Source of the DNA: Gnetum montanum
Taxonomy: Eukaryota > Streptophyta > Gnetopsida > Gnetales > Gnetaceae
DNA length: 64,000 nt
Assembly (NCBI GenBank): GCA_015680685.1
Contig: MNCI01003892.1
Location: 111,580 to 175,579 of the forward strand
Reading direction: 5' to 3'
The notes beneath the pieces are model-generated. The model saw only the letters and a list, made by a program, of their open reading frames with translations. It was not told where the DNA came from and did not search any database. Shown piece by piece: positions 24,701 through 36,899 of this stretch. Each line of letters starts with the position of its first letter. Within the stretch, counting starts at the first letter, position 1. The translations under genes and the position numbers were made by a program.

Positions 24701-27600
24701 TACCATATCATTTCGGCTATAGATGCTTCCTTTGGTTGTTGTTCCAAAACCATATTACTTCATATTGATTCACATTATTTTATCTTATATTATGAATACT
24801 TATGAAGTGTAGACTTGGGTTTCTATATACTTTACAAATAGTTGTCTCTTGGTGACATCATATCCTTTAGTAACTACTAATAGCCTAAGTTAAGAAACTA
24901 GTAATTTTATCTTGGATTAAGAGAGTATATTCTAATAGTTAAAAACAAGAAGTTTGTAGGAAAATTATTCATTCATTAGTTAATAATGATATATCTTATC
25001 CTTTTAACATCTTCCTTTATATTAGATTAATTGAGTTGAATAATCCATAGTATTATATTTGAAATTTGGCAAACAAATATGCTACCATCATATCTTAGGT
25101 AGTGCAATAATGAAAATATATTAAATCATACATGCATGTCTACCTATTATTACTCATGACCAAGGTTAAATTACTTAAATTATAGTTTTCTCTATATTAA
25201 GTAAGCTAATATTGGGAAATAGCTAGTTTTAGTTTCTTTCCAAATCATTAAATTTAATCAAAATTTGTAGGCATATAAAACTACATCATAAAATATTCTT
25301 TGTGATAATTTCATTGGTACTAATTTCATCCTAATTTGAGTCATGGTTTTGTGATAATGTCATTTTAAGTGTTGTGGGAAATACACAAATTAATATAAAA
25401 TAAAAAATAAAAAAGGTAAATTTAATAGTTCAAATAATTTTAGCCACTTGAGATTTAAACCTATGGTTTCTTACTTAATAGATAAAATTATTCAAGCCCA
25501 CTAGTCTAACCACTAGACTAATTTGGTTGGTTGCTAAAATAAGCCAACATTCTCTTGTAAGCCTTAAAAAACAGAAAAACAACCCAAATAAAATATTTTG
25601 AAAAAATTAATTATAAAAATTTATGAATAAAAATAAATAAATAGAATATTTATAAAATTTAAAGATTATGTACACATACATACATATTTTATACCTATGT
25701 ATGTATGTATAAAATATAAAAAACTAAATTGTATAACTTCAACTAATAGTAACAAAAATAAATATAGAATAATAAACCATCATCCTAGACATATCCTAAA
25801 ATAGGATTAACTAAATACATAATAATCAATTATTATTATTATCATTATTATCATTATAACTGTAGGTTATCTAAAGTTAACCATGTAAAAATTGGGAGAA
25901 AAAAACAAAGTGCACAAATACACTTGTAGCTAATGGCATTAAGATATAATTTTAAAAATAAAATAAAAAATTTACCTTCACCTTCACTTTTACCATCTCA
26001 TCTTGTATTACCTACTATAGCAAAAATTCTTTTCGCAAAATCCTCATCAACACTCTCTCACAACCACAAAGAGTAACTGTCACTTCCTACCTCCATTAGA
26101 GTTAATGGTGCCCACTAGCATGATCACTTCCTACCACCATTACTTCCTACCTCAATTTGAGTTGATAATGCTTATCACCATTATCATCCCATAAAAAATA
26201 ATTTTTAAAGCAAAAAATCACATTATTTAATGTTTATAAATAATAAGTTACCTACCGTAATTACATTTGATAAATGAATAATATGGATAAATTGACAATA
26301 TTTAAGAGTTAGTTTTGCAAAGCTAAAGGCTTTAACATTTTTGGTATTTAAACCTTTTAAATTAAATGACATATGTTTGAACATTTTGAATTACATAACT
26401 ATATAACTAAAATATAAGAACACAAGTTTGTTAAAATATACAATAAAATGATAATTATCCATAAGGTTAATTTAATGCATAGTTATAAGATTTTAAAATA
26501 TATTGCTACACTACACATAGTTTTAACATATTTTAAATTGAGAATAATATAAATCTTAACTTTATGGAATTTATATTTTAAAAATTTTTATTAGAAATAT
26601 TAACCTTGTCATATGGTGTTCATTTAAAATAAAGAGAATCATTTTAAAAATTTTTGAACCTTTTAAATATGGTGGAATAGTTAATTTTAGCATAGGATGA
26701 TTACAAAAATGGGTTTTGGAAGAAATTTTGTGCCCCATTTTTAGTAAACCCTAATTTAAATTTATTTCATTTAATGATCATAATTTTGAACTAGGAAGCT
26801 ATTTTCAATGAATAAATAGTCATTTTTGATAGAGTTTGGCCTTGTAGACATAATGGAAGGGTCTCAATCATCACTTGAGAGCACAAAAATTAGATAATTA
26901 ACCTCATTTTGAAGTATGTTGTAATACCCTTGGTAACTCAAATTATCATAACTTGTAAGTCTAATGCTTATTTTGAATAAATATATAGTCATTTTTAACA
27001 TTATTCAACCTTTTCAATCTAATATTGATGTCATATTGATCATATAAAAACTTAATAAATAGGTGATAATTTTAAACCATAACTTAGTATACCTATAACT
27101 TTAATAGTTTTAACTCAAAATTTAGTATTTTCTGTTCTTATTCATATTTGGCAACATGAATTTTTCTTCATCTTGAAAAAAGAAAAAAATAACCATTAAT
27201 ATCAAATGAACATAATAAGTTGTAAAATAGCATTCTTGAAATTAAAGGGGAATGTTAGATGATAACTTGTGATATCCATAATCAACCAATCTCATGAGAT
27301 GATATTTATGCATTTTATAATGAAAAAAAAATAAATTATAAAAATGCACACCAATTACAAAAATTCATAACTATTAAGGTCTAATCAAACAACTTATGAA
27401 AACTCTATGATATGAAGAAGAAAAAGTAATCTATGGAATAAGAAACATTGAAGAAAAAAATAAGTTATGAAACCTAAGTAAAATGGAAATTGAACAAGCT
27501 TAAATGTAGAAGAGGCCCACATATTGATGATATGAAGAGGTGTGTCATGGAGAAGATACATGGAAGAGAAGACATGCATGCATATGGAAAGTAACAATTA
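21761..27600. other. 5.8-kb AT-rich desert
   Basis: No frame of note, no LTR pair, no RNA gene. Small structured spots: ACATACATACATA facing TATGTATGTATGT around 25674-25710 (imperfect hairpin with TATTTTATA/TATAAAATA), and an (ATT)n-like run at 25831-25858. Probably very old repeat sequence. Confidence 0.5.
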
Positions 27601-27605
27601 GTGTT

Positions 27606-28254
27606 TGTACCGTCCAAAATCGTTGGTCTCTGGCTGGAAGGAAACAGAGACCGTGGGATCACTGGACACGCACAGAAGACCCTGCCTTCACCTGAGGGCA
27701 AGTTGGAATGCACGAAAGCAGAGTACCTTGGGTGGTCCGCACACGGATTAGACAAGGATTTCCCCGAATGTACACCGAAGTGATATACGCTGGGTTATAC
27801 GTAAACTGCGTAGCAGGCGTAAACAGAGCATAAACAATGTAAACGATGCAAACAGAGCATAAACGTAAACAGACGTAAACAGAATACGTACAATAATTAA
27901 TGCAAACTGTAAACGATTATGGGAAGAAAATGTAACAATGGCATTACAAAATGAAAGTACAATGCACAGGTCTAACGCAGTTGTGAATGGAACACAAGGC
28001 GGACGAAAAGCCCCGGTGGATGCAAGGATGACTGCAGCTGGATCACACTGTAAGCATAGCATAGAGGCTATCTGCTCAGTGTACAGGATTGCCCAGCATA
28101 AGAGGGTTTGTGCTTTGGTTCTCAGCGTAATTGCTCTTTGGTATGATTTCGGATTTTTTCCAGCCAACCTCGTTCAAGTGGAAAATTGGGGCTTTTATAC
28201 CAGTTGTTACGCTAGACTCAGGTTGGGTGACAGGTGGCGCATTGACCAGGTGCA
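27606..28254 (-). repeat. 3' LTR of element J, U3-truncated (649 bp)
   Basis: It aligns base for base over 649 bp with 30509-31157. I count roughly 50 differences by eye, mostly transitions. It retains the TATA box (TATAAAAGC, 28191-28199, minus) and the R/U5 with many CGTAAAC words. Several open frames here are LTR sequence and not genes. Confidence 0.9.
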
Positions 28255-29500
28255 TTGTGAGCAGGTATGTCTGGGGAATTGGCTCATGTAGCTCATTAAG
28301 AGCAGCACTCCACCTCTGAATGAATTTCTGTACAGGTTCAAGCGGTGCTTGTTTAACCTGTATGAGGCTGTCCAACGTCACTTCAGGTTTCAAGTTATAT
28401 TTGAACCTGGTTACGAACTGGTGTAGCAACTCTTCCAAGGAGAATATAGAGTTCCTTGGCAAGGCCTAGTACCAATCAAGTGCTCTCCCGGCAAGGGACA
28501 TAGGGAACACTCGCAAGATGGCATGGGGCCATGCCTAGAGTAACGCGCATTCTAACCTAAATGTTATGAGATGTGAATTGGGGTCCGTCTCCCCGTTATA
28601 TTTGGTTAGTGTTGGAAATGAAATGCCTTTGGTCAAGGTTAGAGGCAGGACGGAAGGACTGATGGGGTCATCGTGGTAGAAGTCCACTACCTTCAGCTCT
28701 CCGTCGGCAGCCATTTTGAGGCGCTTTACCTTGTCAGTTAATTCTTGCATCAGTTTTTTGGCATCTGCCCAGTCTTGGGCACTAGGTGACAAGGCAACTT
28801 GAGGTTGTGGTATATTGTATAGGTTAGACTGTTGGATGGTGGGTTGAAAGGCTGAAAGCTGCGTGGTCAGCAGTTGTGCTTATGGAATGTTTATAGTGGG
28901 TGGCACTAAGGATGGCATGTTATAGGGGAAGGGCTGTTGTTGCTGTGGTTGGGGTTGTACTTAGGGAACGTTGGCTAGTGGAATCATATGGGGTGGCATG
29001 TGGTGGTGAGAGGGTTGATGTGATGACATACCCATTGTTGCCCATTGCCCAGCTACGTTTTGTGAAGGGACTCCCTGTTGGGTTACGACGGTCGAAGGGG
29101 CCCCGTGCGTTTGGATGTGGGGGATGTAATGGGCAGACGTGGATGCTGGTATCACATGTGGCATCCCTATCACTTGAGGCGTGATGGTTGCTCCCATATT
29201 ATTGTGTGGGGGTGGTGCTTGCCAGGATGGGCCAGCAGCTGCAGCGGGGATGATAGTGAGGGGGAGTGTGTTGACTTGTGGATCATTCGGGACTTGAACC
29301 AATGCTGATGTTTCTGGTGGGGGTACTTGCGCTTGGGTGAACCTGAGGTGTTGGAGGGGCATGATCTCTCCTGCGCCTAGATGAAACATGGGATAGATGT
29401 GGTTTTGCGGGCTAAGGGTATGATAGGAGTCTTCGTTCTCGGACTGGGCAGCGAACTCGTCCTTCTCTTCCGGTTGGAAATCTATCGCAGGATGATCCAA
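28255..29500 (-). pseudogene. gag: gag fragment of element J
   Basis: The N-terminal part (29500-28961) is Pro/His/Gln-rich (YHTLSPQNHIYPMF). The core at 28792-28255 reads MQELTDKVKRLKMAADG, VDFYHDDPISPS, TKYNGETDPNSHLITF, then PMSLAGRALDWY, a stop, FSLEELLHQFVTRFKYN and FIQRWSAALNELHEPI. It closely parallels element D's gag. The zinc knuckle is missing because the frame passes into LTR sequence at 28254 and continues, non-homologously, to 28076. Capsid-like role by family. Confidence 0.85.
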
Positions 29501-30484
29501 CGACTGGCTCCTTTTCAGGAGGAGTCGTGTGACGAGCTCTGAGTATTGTTCTAGAACAGGGATTATATTGTATGGGGAAGGGATGAACTCACGTCCCCCC
29601 TGTAGAAGAGTTCATACTGCCTCTTTTCCTCCATTTCAGCTCGATCTATTGCCAGAACAGCTTGTATCTTCACACATATGAAGTTATACTAGTCCTGGGT
29701 TATAATGTTAGAGGTTGGGTCCCTCCCTTGCAACCTTAGGTATCGACAGGGCCCCGCTGTGGGTTGTGTCGTGGGCTGTTGGACGGCCATGGTGCCCATG
29801 ACATCGGTGACTTGAGCGGTTGCAGCGGTGGTGTTTATGGGGTTCATGATGACCTGTTGAGGGTATGACACGGGGTAGAGGTGCGAAATTAGTGTACTTA
29901 GTACAGCGTAAACTAGGTGGTAAAGTGCAGCGTATACACTTCAACGTTCAATGTATAACGTCAGCGTAGACAGCGTAAGAAGTGCAGCGTATACGCTAGG
30001 CAACGTATACAGCGTCAAGGTGCAGCGTAAAACAGGATTGCAGCGTACAAACTGCAGTGTAAACTAGAAAGCGGCATAGACAAATTCTACAATGTAAGTA
30101 GAGAAGCGTATACGCTAAGTAGCGTATATAGTGTCAATGTGCAGCGTACAGAGTGGTATAAATGAATAGTAGCGTGAACTAGTTTGCAGCATAAAGAGAA
30201 TAGTGTAAGTAGAATCGCAGAGAGTATGCAGTGTAAACAAAACCTATGGCGTAAAAATATGCAACGTAAACTTTATCAGTTGTGTATGGCGTAAGGAAAA
30301 TCTGTGGTGTGAAGCGTGTAGCGTACGTGTGGCAGCGTAGATGCTGGGGTCTCTGTGGACAGAGTCCACATGGAGTTGACAGCATAGATGTTGGAAGACT
30401 TGCAGAGAGTGAGTTTTGAACAAGGCAGCGTAAACGCTGATCAGCGTAGACGCTGGGGAGCATGAAGGTAAGATTTTAGACGGA
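29501..30484 (-). other. element J leader with AGCGTA/TATACGCT words
   Basis: It lies between PBS and gag. Between 29900 and 30450 there are about twenty GCGTA or CGTATACG words (AGCGTATACGCTAGG at 29986, GCGTATACGCTAAG at 30106). No gene is seen; local frames are by-products. Confidence 0.6.
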
Positions 30485-30507
30485 GGCCCTCCTTCTAGCG
30501 CCAATTT
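30485..30507 (-). promoter_or_regulatory. primer binding site of element J
   Basis: The minus strand reads TTGGCGCTAGAAGGAGGGCC right after the LTR end (two or three spacer bases). TGGCGC is the usual opening of Tat-type PBSs. The tRNA was not identified. Confidence 0.65.
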
Positions 30508-30508
30508 C

Positions 30509-31695
30509 TGTACCGTCCGAAATCATTGGTCTCTGGCTGGAAGGAAACAGAGACTGTGGGATCACCGAAAATGCACAGAAGACCCTGCCTTTGCCTGAGG
30601 GCAAGCTAGAATGCACGAAGGCAGAGTACCTTGGGTGGTCCACACGCGGATCAGATAAGGATTTCCCCAAATGTACACCAAAGTGCTATACGCTGGGTTA
30701 TACGTAAACTACGAAGCGGGCGTAAACAGAGCGTAAACAATGTAAACGATGCAAACAGAGCATAAATGTAAATAGACGTAAATAGAATACGTACAACAAT
30801 TAATGCAAACTATAAACGATTATGGGAAGAAAATGTAACAATGGCATTACAGAATGAAAGTACAATGCACCGGTCTAATGCACTTGTGAATGGAACACAA
30901 GGCGGACGAAAAGCCCCGGTGGATGCAAGGATGACTACAGCTGGATCACACTGTAAGCACAGTGTAGAGGCTGTCTGCTTAGCGTACAGGGTTGTCCAAC
31001 GTAAGAGGGTTTGTGCTCTAGTTCTCAGCATAATTGCTCTTTGGTATGATTTCAGATTTTTGCTAGCCGACCTCTTTCAAGTAGAAAATTGGGGCTTTTA
31101 TACCGGTTGTTACGCTAGACTCGGGTTGGGTGACACGTGGCGCATTGACCGGGTGCATAAGATTTACAAATATACAATATTTTACATCTGCTGGGCGTAT
31201 ACGCTGGGCGTATATGCTGCATTGGTAGGCGTGGACTCTGGGCGTATACGCCGGGCGTATACGCTGGATGTGTTGGGTGTATGCGAACTTGGGCGATGCT
31301 GTGGACGTTGGGCGTATACGCTGGGCGTATTTGCTGATGATGGTTGGGCGTCTACACTAGGGCGTATACGTTGACGATTGTTGTCTTGTGCCAATTCTTG
31401 CTCTGCAGTGCTGTTTTTTATGCCATCTTTGGAGGTTTCATGTCATACGTTTGTGTGAGGCATGTACGCTGGAGGTCTACGCTAGGCGTATACGCTGGAC
31501 ATGCTGGGCGTATATGCTGGAACTTTGAGCGTACACGCTGGGCGTATACGCTGGAACTGCATACTTAGTGAGAATTAAGCATCTGACCTTCGAAGCTGCC
31601 ATGTTTGACACCAAATGTAGTTGTGGTCGTCTGGGGATCCCAGGGACTTGCTTCTTGTTGGACAAGTACCAAGCTCGAAATTTTGTGGTGTTTCA
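30509..31695 (-). repeat. 5' LTR of element J (1187 bp)
   Basis: It begins TGAAACACCAC at 31695 on the minus strand and ends TACA at 30509. TATA box at 31095-31103. Its first 538 bp (31158-31695) are absent from the other copy. The outer edge is set by the TG start and the GTGTT target duplication. Confidence 0.85.
31193..31556. repeat. GCGTATACGC palindrome array in element J U3
   Basis: At least six perfect GCGTATACGC decamers, mostly in GGGCGTATACGCTGG context, plus variants (GCGTATATGC, GCGTACACGC, GCGTATACGT) within 365 bp. Spacing is irregular (12 to about 100 bp), so it is not a simple tandem repeat. Confidence 0.9.
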
Positions 31696-31700
31696 GTGTT

Positions 31701-33078
31701 AACAAATGAGCTTGAGAAGTAGGTATAACACTCTTGAAAAGAAAGTGTGTGTCAAATTCATTTTTATATTATAAACATTGATGAATAAGAATGAAAACAT
31801 CATTTATGTTGAATTTGAATATTGGAAACCAAAGCTATAAGGCAAATGATGAAGGTGAGGACTGGTCATATGAAAAATGAAAGATAAAAGCTTCTAATTT
31901 GGATGAAATCTATGTAGAGAATAAGATAAATAAAATAAATGTATCACCATTGATTCTATATAAAACCAAGCTAAATTATGGTGAACTCTTAACTAATAAG
32001 TTAAGTGAGAAAAATAAAATCCTTAAACAAAATAAGATTATATAGAAAAGGATTGTAGCAACAATGATAAAGCCTATAGGAGATTGAAATATTTATTTCA
32101 TTTACAAAAGATTAAAATGTCAAGGAATGGAATAATTTACGATTCATTCTAAAGGATGAAATTACCATATATACCTATGGAAATTTAATAATAGTTTCAA
32201 AAATTATCGCAACCAGAAAATTTGATTGCTGGAAAATTGAAAGTCCCAACAAAATAGCCTCAACCCTGAATACCCAAGGCCTTTGAAAAAAATGGGATTC
32301 AAGGTGCCCTAGATAGTCCAACAAATTAACCAAGGACTTATGAAATGCAAAATGGGATAAATAATATGATTATAGATCGAAGTAATATAAATACACTAAA
32401 AATAAATGACAACTTTAATTCAAAAGCAAACCAAAACTGTAAAATTTATTTTATAAAGAATAAAATAAAGGAGAGTTAAGATATTGTGTAAAAATTATGC
32501 CTAAGATGGCAATAGGGGCTTCATTTAAGTGGGGGTTTAGGTTCCTTTGAAGCAAATATGTTCAACTCCACAATCCAAATGTCCTACCACTCCCGATGCT
32601 GGTGAACCTCCTTTACTACTACTTTTAGATTTGTAGCATTGGTCATTGTTGGGGGTGAGAAAAGTGAAAACTTTTGGTTGCCAAATTAGTCAACATTGGG
32701 GTTTTGGAATCCCAAAAATGCAGCATTAACACCAAAATTCCACAAGTCTCAAGTTAATAGAGTTATAGTTCTTCCACACTAGGTTCAAGAGAATGCAAGT
32801 ATAGGAGATTGCAACAGCTCTTAAGTGCTTAAAAATGCCCAAGTGTGGAATTGTAAAACCAAAAATTGTTAAACCATATAAAAATTATAGAACCTCTAAA
32901 TGGTGTTTGGGGTTGGTTTTCATAGGTTCTAGGTCATGAATGTGGCTAAAGAAAAGGTTGTGATTTGGCTACAAAATGGCTACAAGTTGACTGTCATATT
33001 GCTGCAAATTTCTACCTTGTATAGGTGAGATGGGTGCCCAAATTTAGGGGATTACCATATATAGTAAGTGCTAAACTC
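31701..33078 (-). other. probable continuation of element B's LTR between J and E
   Basis: No coding sequence. It lies directly left of element E's target duplication, and E's other flank (39589-39929) is the start of B's 3' LTR. Uninterrupted, B's LTR would therefore continue here on the minus strand. J (with its own duplication) is inserted at 31700. Confidence 0.5.
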
Positions 33079-33083
33079 CTATG

Positions 33084-33912
33084 TGATGAGTGGCAAGGTA
33101 CCCCTACACTCAACCATACAAATACGAGTGTTACATGCGCGATCCAGTCGAACTCTGCAGATGGACTAGTTGTGGTATCTAGATAGTTATCCTTAGGTCA
33201 CAATTCGTTGTCTTCCCACCTAGACTAGTTTTAGCTTTGTCATGTATGGTTTAGTCTAGAGTGAGGTTTATGATGGCTTGCTAATCTAATGCTATTTCTA
33301 AAGGCAATGGGAAGTAATATTATCTAAGCTAAGAGAGAAAGGGTAAGAGAATCTAAACTAGCCTAAGTGCGATGAGCATCTATTCCTTAATTATCCGTAC
33401 ACACCTTGGACTTCATGCACGACTACCACTGGGATTACCAAGCATAGATCCTAGGTACGCTACTGGATTACCAAGTAGTCACACTTAAGTGCTCGTAATC
33501 AAGTCGTACTTATTTCATGTTTAAACATGAGATAAGGGTGAGAAGATATTAACTAGGAAGGCAGTAAATAACAATTAAGTAAATAATCAATCTAAGTAAA
33601 TGTTGAAATGATGAAGTAATCTCGATCTTTATTTCTGGTCATGTGTGTATCCAAGTACGTCACACTTGAATAAGGATGTTGTACAATTACAACCACCACA
33701 CTGCAGGCATACACTGGGAAATAATTCTAACTCTAAGAAGGAAAAACTACAAGAGTTTGGATAAGGGACTATGAACTAGATGCCTAAACTCATCTGTATA
33801 CCTCTTATTTATAGATGAGGAGATAGGTTGCAATATCACATATGCGATATCGCGACTGGGCATGCAGTATTATGTACACGATATCGTGGTCACCCCAAAT
33901 GATGACTCATCA
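33084..33912 (-). repeat. 3' LTR of element E (829 bp)
   Basis: TGATGAGT...ACTCATCA ends. TATA box TATAAATAAG near 33806-33815 (minus), only about 95 bp from the LTR start. The short U3 holds GCGATATCGC and ACGATATCGT palindromes (33845-33890). Confidence 0.95.
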
Positions 33913-33920
33913 TACCCCCA
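33913..33920 (-). promoter_or_regulatory. polypurine tract of element E
   Basis: The minus strand reads GTGGGGGTA then TGATGAGT, matching element G's PPT-LTR joint. Confidence 0.7.
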
Positions 33921-34079
33921 CGACTGAATGAAAACTCATCCTCAAGTTACATTGATTACACAATGGATAGGTATGGGATTATTAGATGGGAAGAAACAGG
34001 ATTATGCCATAGTGTGGAATGAAAACAAAATTAGGACACAACACAAAAGAAAATCCTATGATTATAAAATTGGATGGAA

Positions 34080-34860
34080 CTCATGTAGTTCCTAGTGGCA
34101 GTGGATCCTCCATGGGTGTCTTTCCCTTTTCTTGCACTCCAAGTCTTGGGATTTGATGGTGTTGAAGTATGGCCTAGAGTTTCTCCTCTTGTAAGGCCTT
34201 GAGTGCCTTAGTGCATGTCTAAGTTTGCACTTGTGTCATAGAGGCATCCTAGTCAGCCTTCTCTTTTTCTTCCACTATCCTTTTATTCTTTGTCAATAGT
34301 TTATTAAGTTGCTCGGTTCTAAAAATATCCAGCTGGTTCTTTGTAACTTTTGGCCCTATATTCAAAAGGTTTAATACTTCCGAAATGGCTTAAACAGAGA
34401 AGTCAACAGTTACACCACAATTGTTAACCATGGTGCCTTCTCCTTTATTGTGCCAAAATTGGTATATTTCCCCTAAGTACCAGGCACCGCTTTCAGAGAG
34501 AATAGGCCATAATGGGGGATCCTTTGAGGTGATCCCTAATGGCCTCTGGAGCAAATTCTAAGAAAGGTCCAAATTTAATTGCATGATCACTACAGTGAAT
34601 ATGGACCTTTCATAGATGGTTTGAACACAATCCTAGGTTAGCGTGATATATTGTCCCTGTTCAGACACTGTAGCAGCTGCTCCTTTCACCTACCTTGATT
34701 GTACAGTAGCAGGGTATTCTTGATGGATACTAAATGTTTGTTCCTCCTGCTTTGCATGTTGTTCAGCAGGAACTTGTCCTTCACCTCTCCTAGGTTTTTT
34801 GATCACACCTTGAGTAGGATCTTCCTGTTGTCTACATTTCAGAGCCACTTGCAATCACAC
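34080..34860 (-). pseudogene. accessory protein remnant of element E
   Basis: The minus strand reads VIKKPRRGEGQVPAEQ, KFGPFLEFAPEAIRDHL, then in another frame WPILSESGAWYLGEIYQFW, TKNQLDIFRTEQLNKLL and KNKRIVEEKEKAD. FGPFL and WPI..SG.WY.GE.Y.F are shared with element G. The long coiled-coil centre and the SYPW block seen in G and H are missing, so this copy is internally deleted. Frameshifts and stops throughout. The function is unknown. Confidence 0.6.
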
Positions 34861-36899
34861 GGGACTAATCATTAGTAAGGTTGTTACCAAAGTTAGGTTA
34901 TACCTTGCTGCTTGCCTTAATAGATTTACTTTATTTCCATGTGATGTTAATTATTGGAAGAACATGTCCTCAAAATATTATAATGTTGAGCCCTCTTTTC
35001 TTAGGTGGTTTCCAAATTTAATTTTCCGATATAGCTACGGGGATGAAATTATTTTTGACACACTTTTTTTATCTTATTTTACGACTAATTACCCTTAAAT
35101 ATGTCCTTTGGGAGACGATAAATTTCAAAAAATTTATGTGCTATTCGACATGTACCCCTCCACCACGACTAAGCTAAACACTTTGGGTTAAAGTAGGTTT
35201 AGACAGAATGAAAATCAGAGTACCAGCGAGCGAGATATATGTATAAAAGCAAAGGTCTCATAATCGCAAGTCGTAGAGAAAAATTTGAAAATCTTCCCCT
35301 ACATGAACAGTTGTAGATGATGTTGATTAGCATAGGGGGGTCACATATATATTTTTTCATTGNGATTATGATGGTGTGGGATTTATCAATAAGGACCTTG
35401 GATGGTAGAAAAAAAAGCTATGTAAGGATACATAGAAACATTGAAATTCAAAGGGATAATAGTAGGGAAAGAAAATTGTTTGAAAATTATGCCAAGGGTA
35501 AGAAATGGTGTGTGTGAGCTATGTCATAAGTGAAAATTACAAAAGATTACACAAGTGGATCCTCCCCAAAGTAGGTTCCAACCTATAATGCCCTTGTGTA
35601 ACCACACTTAAAGTGTCCATGGGCACTAGAAGGGTTAAATGTAATCTGCACTAACTCCAAAAAAAACACAAATGTAAATATCACCAGAATGAGGTAAGAA
35701 TTCTATGCTACACATGACATGAGCTACAATTACACGAATAGTGAGATGAGATGAAGTATAGAAGGGATCGTAGAGATTGGGACATGAGGTGACTAACCCA
35801 AGGGACAATGAATCCTGCATGTAAAGCATGATGAATGTGTCATTAACCCAACATTTCAAGATCAGAACCAAGTCCATCCTTCTAATAAGTGACATCGCAT
35901 TGTTTCATCCCATGATGAACAACTATGAGAATACCATAACAACAAGGCATACGATCACATGGCATTTCATCCAGGGGAGGAGTGATTTTTGTTTTGTGGC
36001 ACTTTTCTTTTTGTTTTTCTTTTCTCTCTTTTTTTTTCTTTTTGAATACTGAATCTAGAGAAGCTTCCAACCTTCAGGCATGGGTGCATGTCTTTCCAGT
36101 GGGACCCCCTAGCACAAAATTAAATTTTTAGTGCCCTCTTGATTACTCTTACTTCCATTTTTTGTTAGATCTACAAGTATCTTAGTATAACCATGTTGCA
36201 TGATAACTCCCATAGATGCCACCAAAGAGAATCCTCAAGTCCCTTTGATGTCACATCCTAATCATTCCCTCTTGGTCCATCCTTCTTCATTCTAGGTACA
36301 ATGAACACAAAAATTAATTTTAAGTTTTAAAAATGTCAAGAATATCACTGTACCCTTGAAAAGAACCTCTTATTTGTAGAATGGATGATTGGGTGTAATG
36401 GGCTCACTGTCCAAATAATTGATCACTTGAGACTTGATAACATAGAACACACCTCAACCAATGATCCACATGAGTGTTTTATTCATAGACGAGATTACTT
36501 ATTAAAAACGTAAAAGGATAAAAAGACAAAACAATAAAAAGTTAAAACAAGAAATTGAAAAATGAAAAACTAGAAAATAGAAAGTCATAAAATCAAAGAA
36601 AATGAAAAATATTTATTAACCCTGTTTGTTATTTAGAATGGGGGATATCCCCCACAACTAATCGATTGAGGACGACAAGGATTAATAAATGGAAGATGAG
36701 GATCCTTACATGTTAGAAGTATTGGAACTTGGCCATACTCACCCCATCGGGGTTCACACACTTGGTTATAGTAAGCATAGTGAGGAAATTTGTACGATGT
36801 AGTCCCAGATAACAAGTTGACCCACTATGATATTTGGGATCATTAGATGGTATGCAAGGATCGGGTTGTCGCTCTTAATTCCTATGTTCATTGGGTTGT
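34861..36899 (-). other. element E internal region without gene
   Basis: No pol motif on either strand. It includes a T-rich run (36000-36045) and one ambiguous base at 35363. In an autonomous relative, protease-RT-integrase would be expected near here. Confidence 0.5.

Larger units (their letters stand above)
27606..31695 (-). mobile_element. Element J: gag-only gypsy with 5-bp target duplication
   Basis: GTGTT flanks both sides (27601-27605 and 31696-31700). On the minus strand: full 5' LTR 31695-30509 (starts TGAAACACCAC, ends GGTACA), PBS, leader, gag to 28255, then a 3' LTR (28254-27606) that lacks its first 538 bp. Gag reads straight into the LTR, so one deletion removed the zinc knuckle, all of pol, the PPT and the start of the 3' LTR. 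It cannot move on its own. Confidence 0.88.

Noticed and set aside
31150-31162. LTR pair of 649 bp with TGCACC ends for element J
   Set aside because: It leaves no target duplication and a U3 of only about 60 bp before the TATA box. The longer LTR with GTGTT explains both.
30841-31374. 177-codon plus-strand frame, mirrored at 27938-28291
   Set aside because: It lies in element J's LTRs, antisense to the element, and owes its length to the GC-rich CGTATACG text.
31600-31640. CACCAAATGTAG at 31608 read as a PBS-LTR joint of a further minus element
   Set aside because: The GTGTT target duplication and the TGAAACACC start at 31695 show that this stretch is inside element J's LTR.
35882-36070. 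Lys/Glu-rich minus frame inside element E
   Set aside because: By-product of a T-rich run at 36000-36045. No motif.
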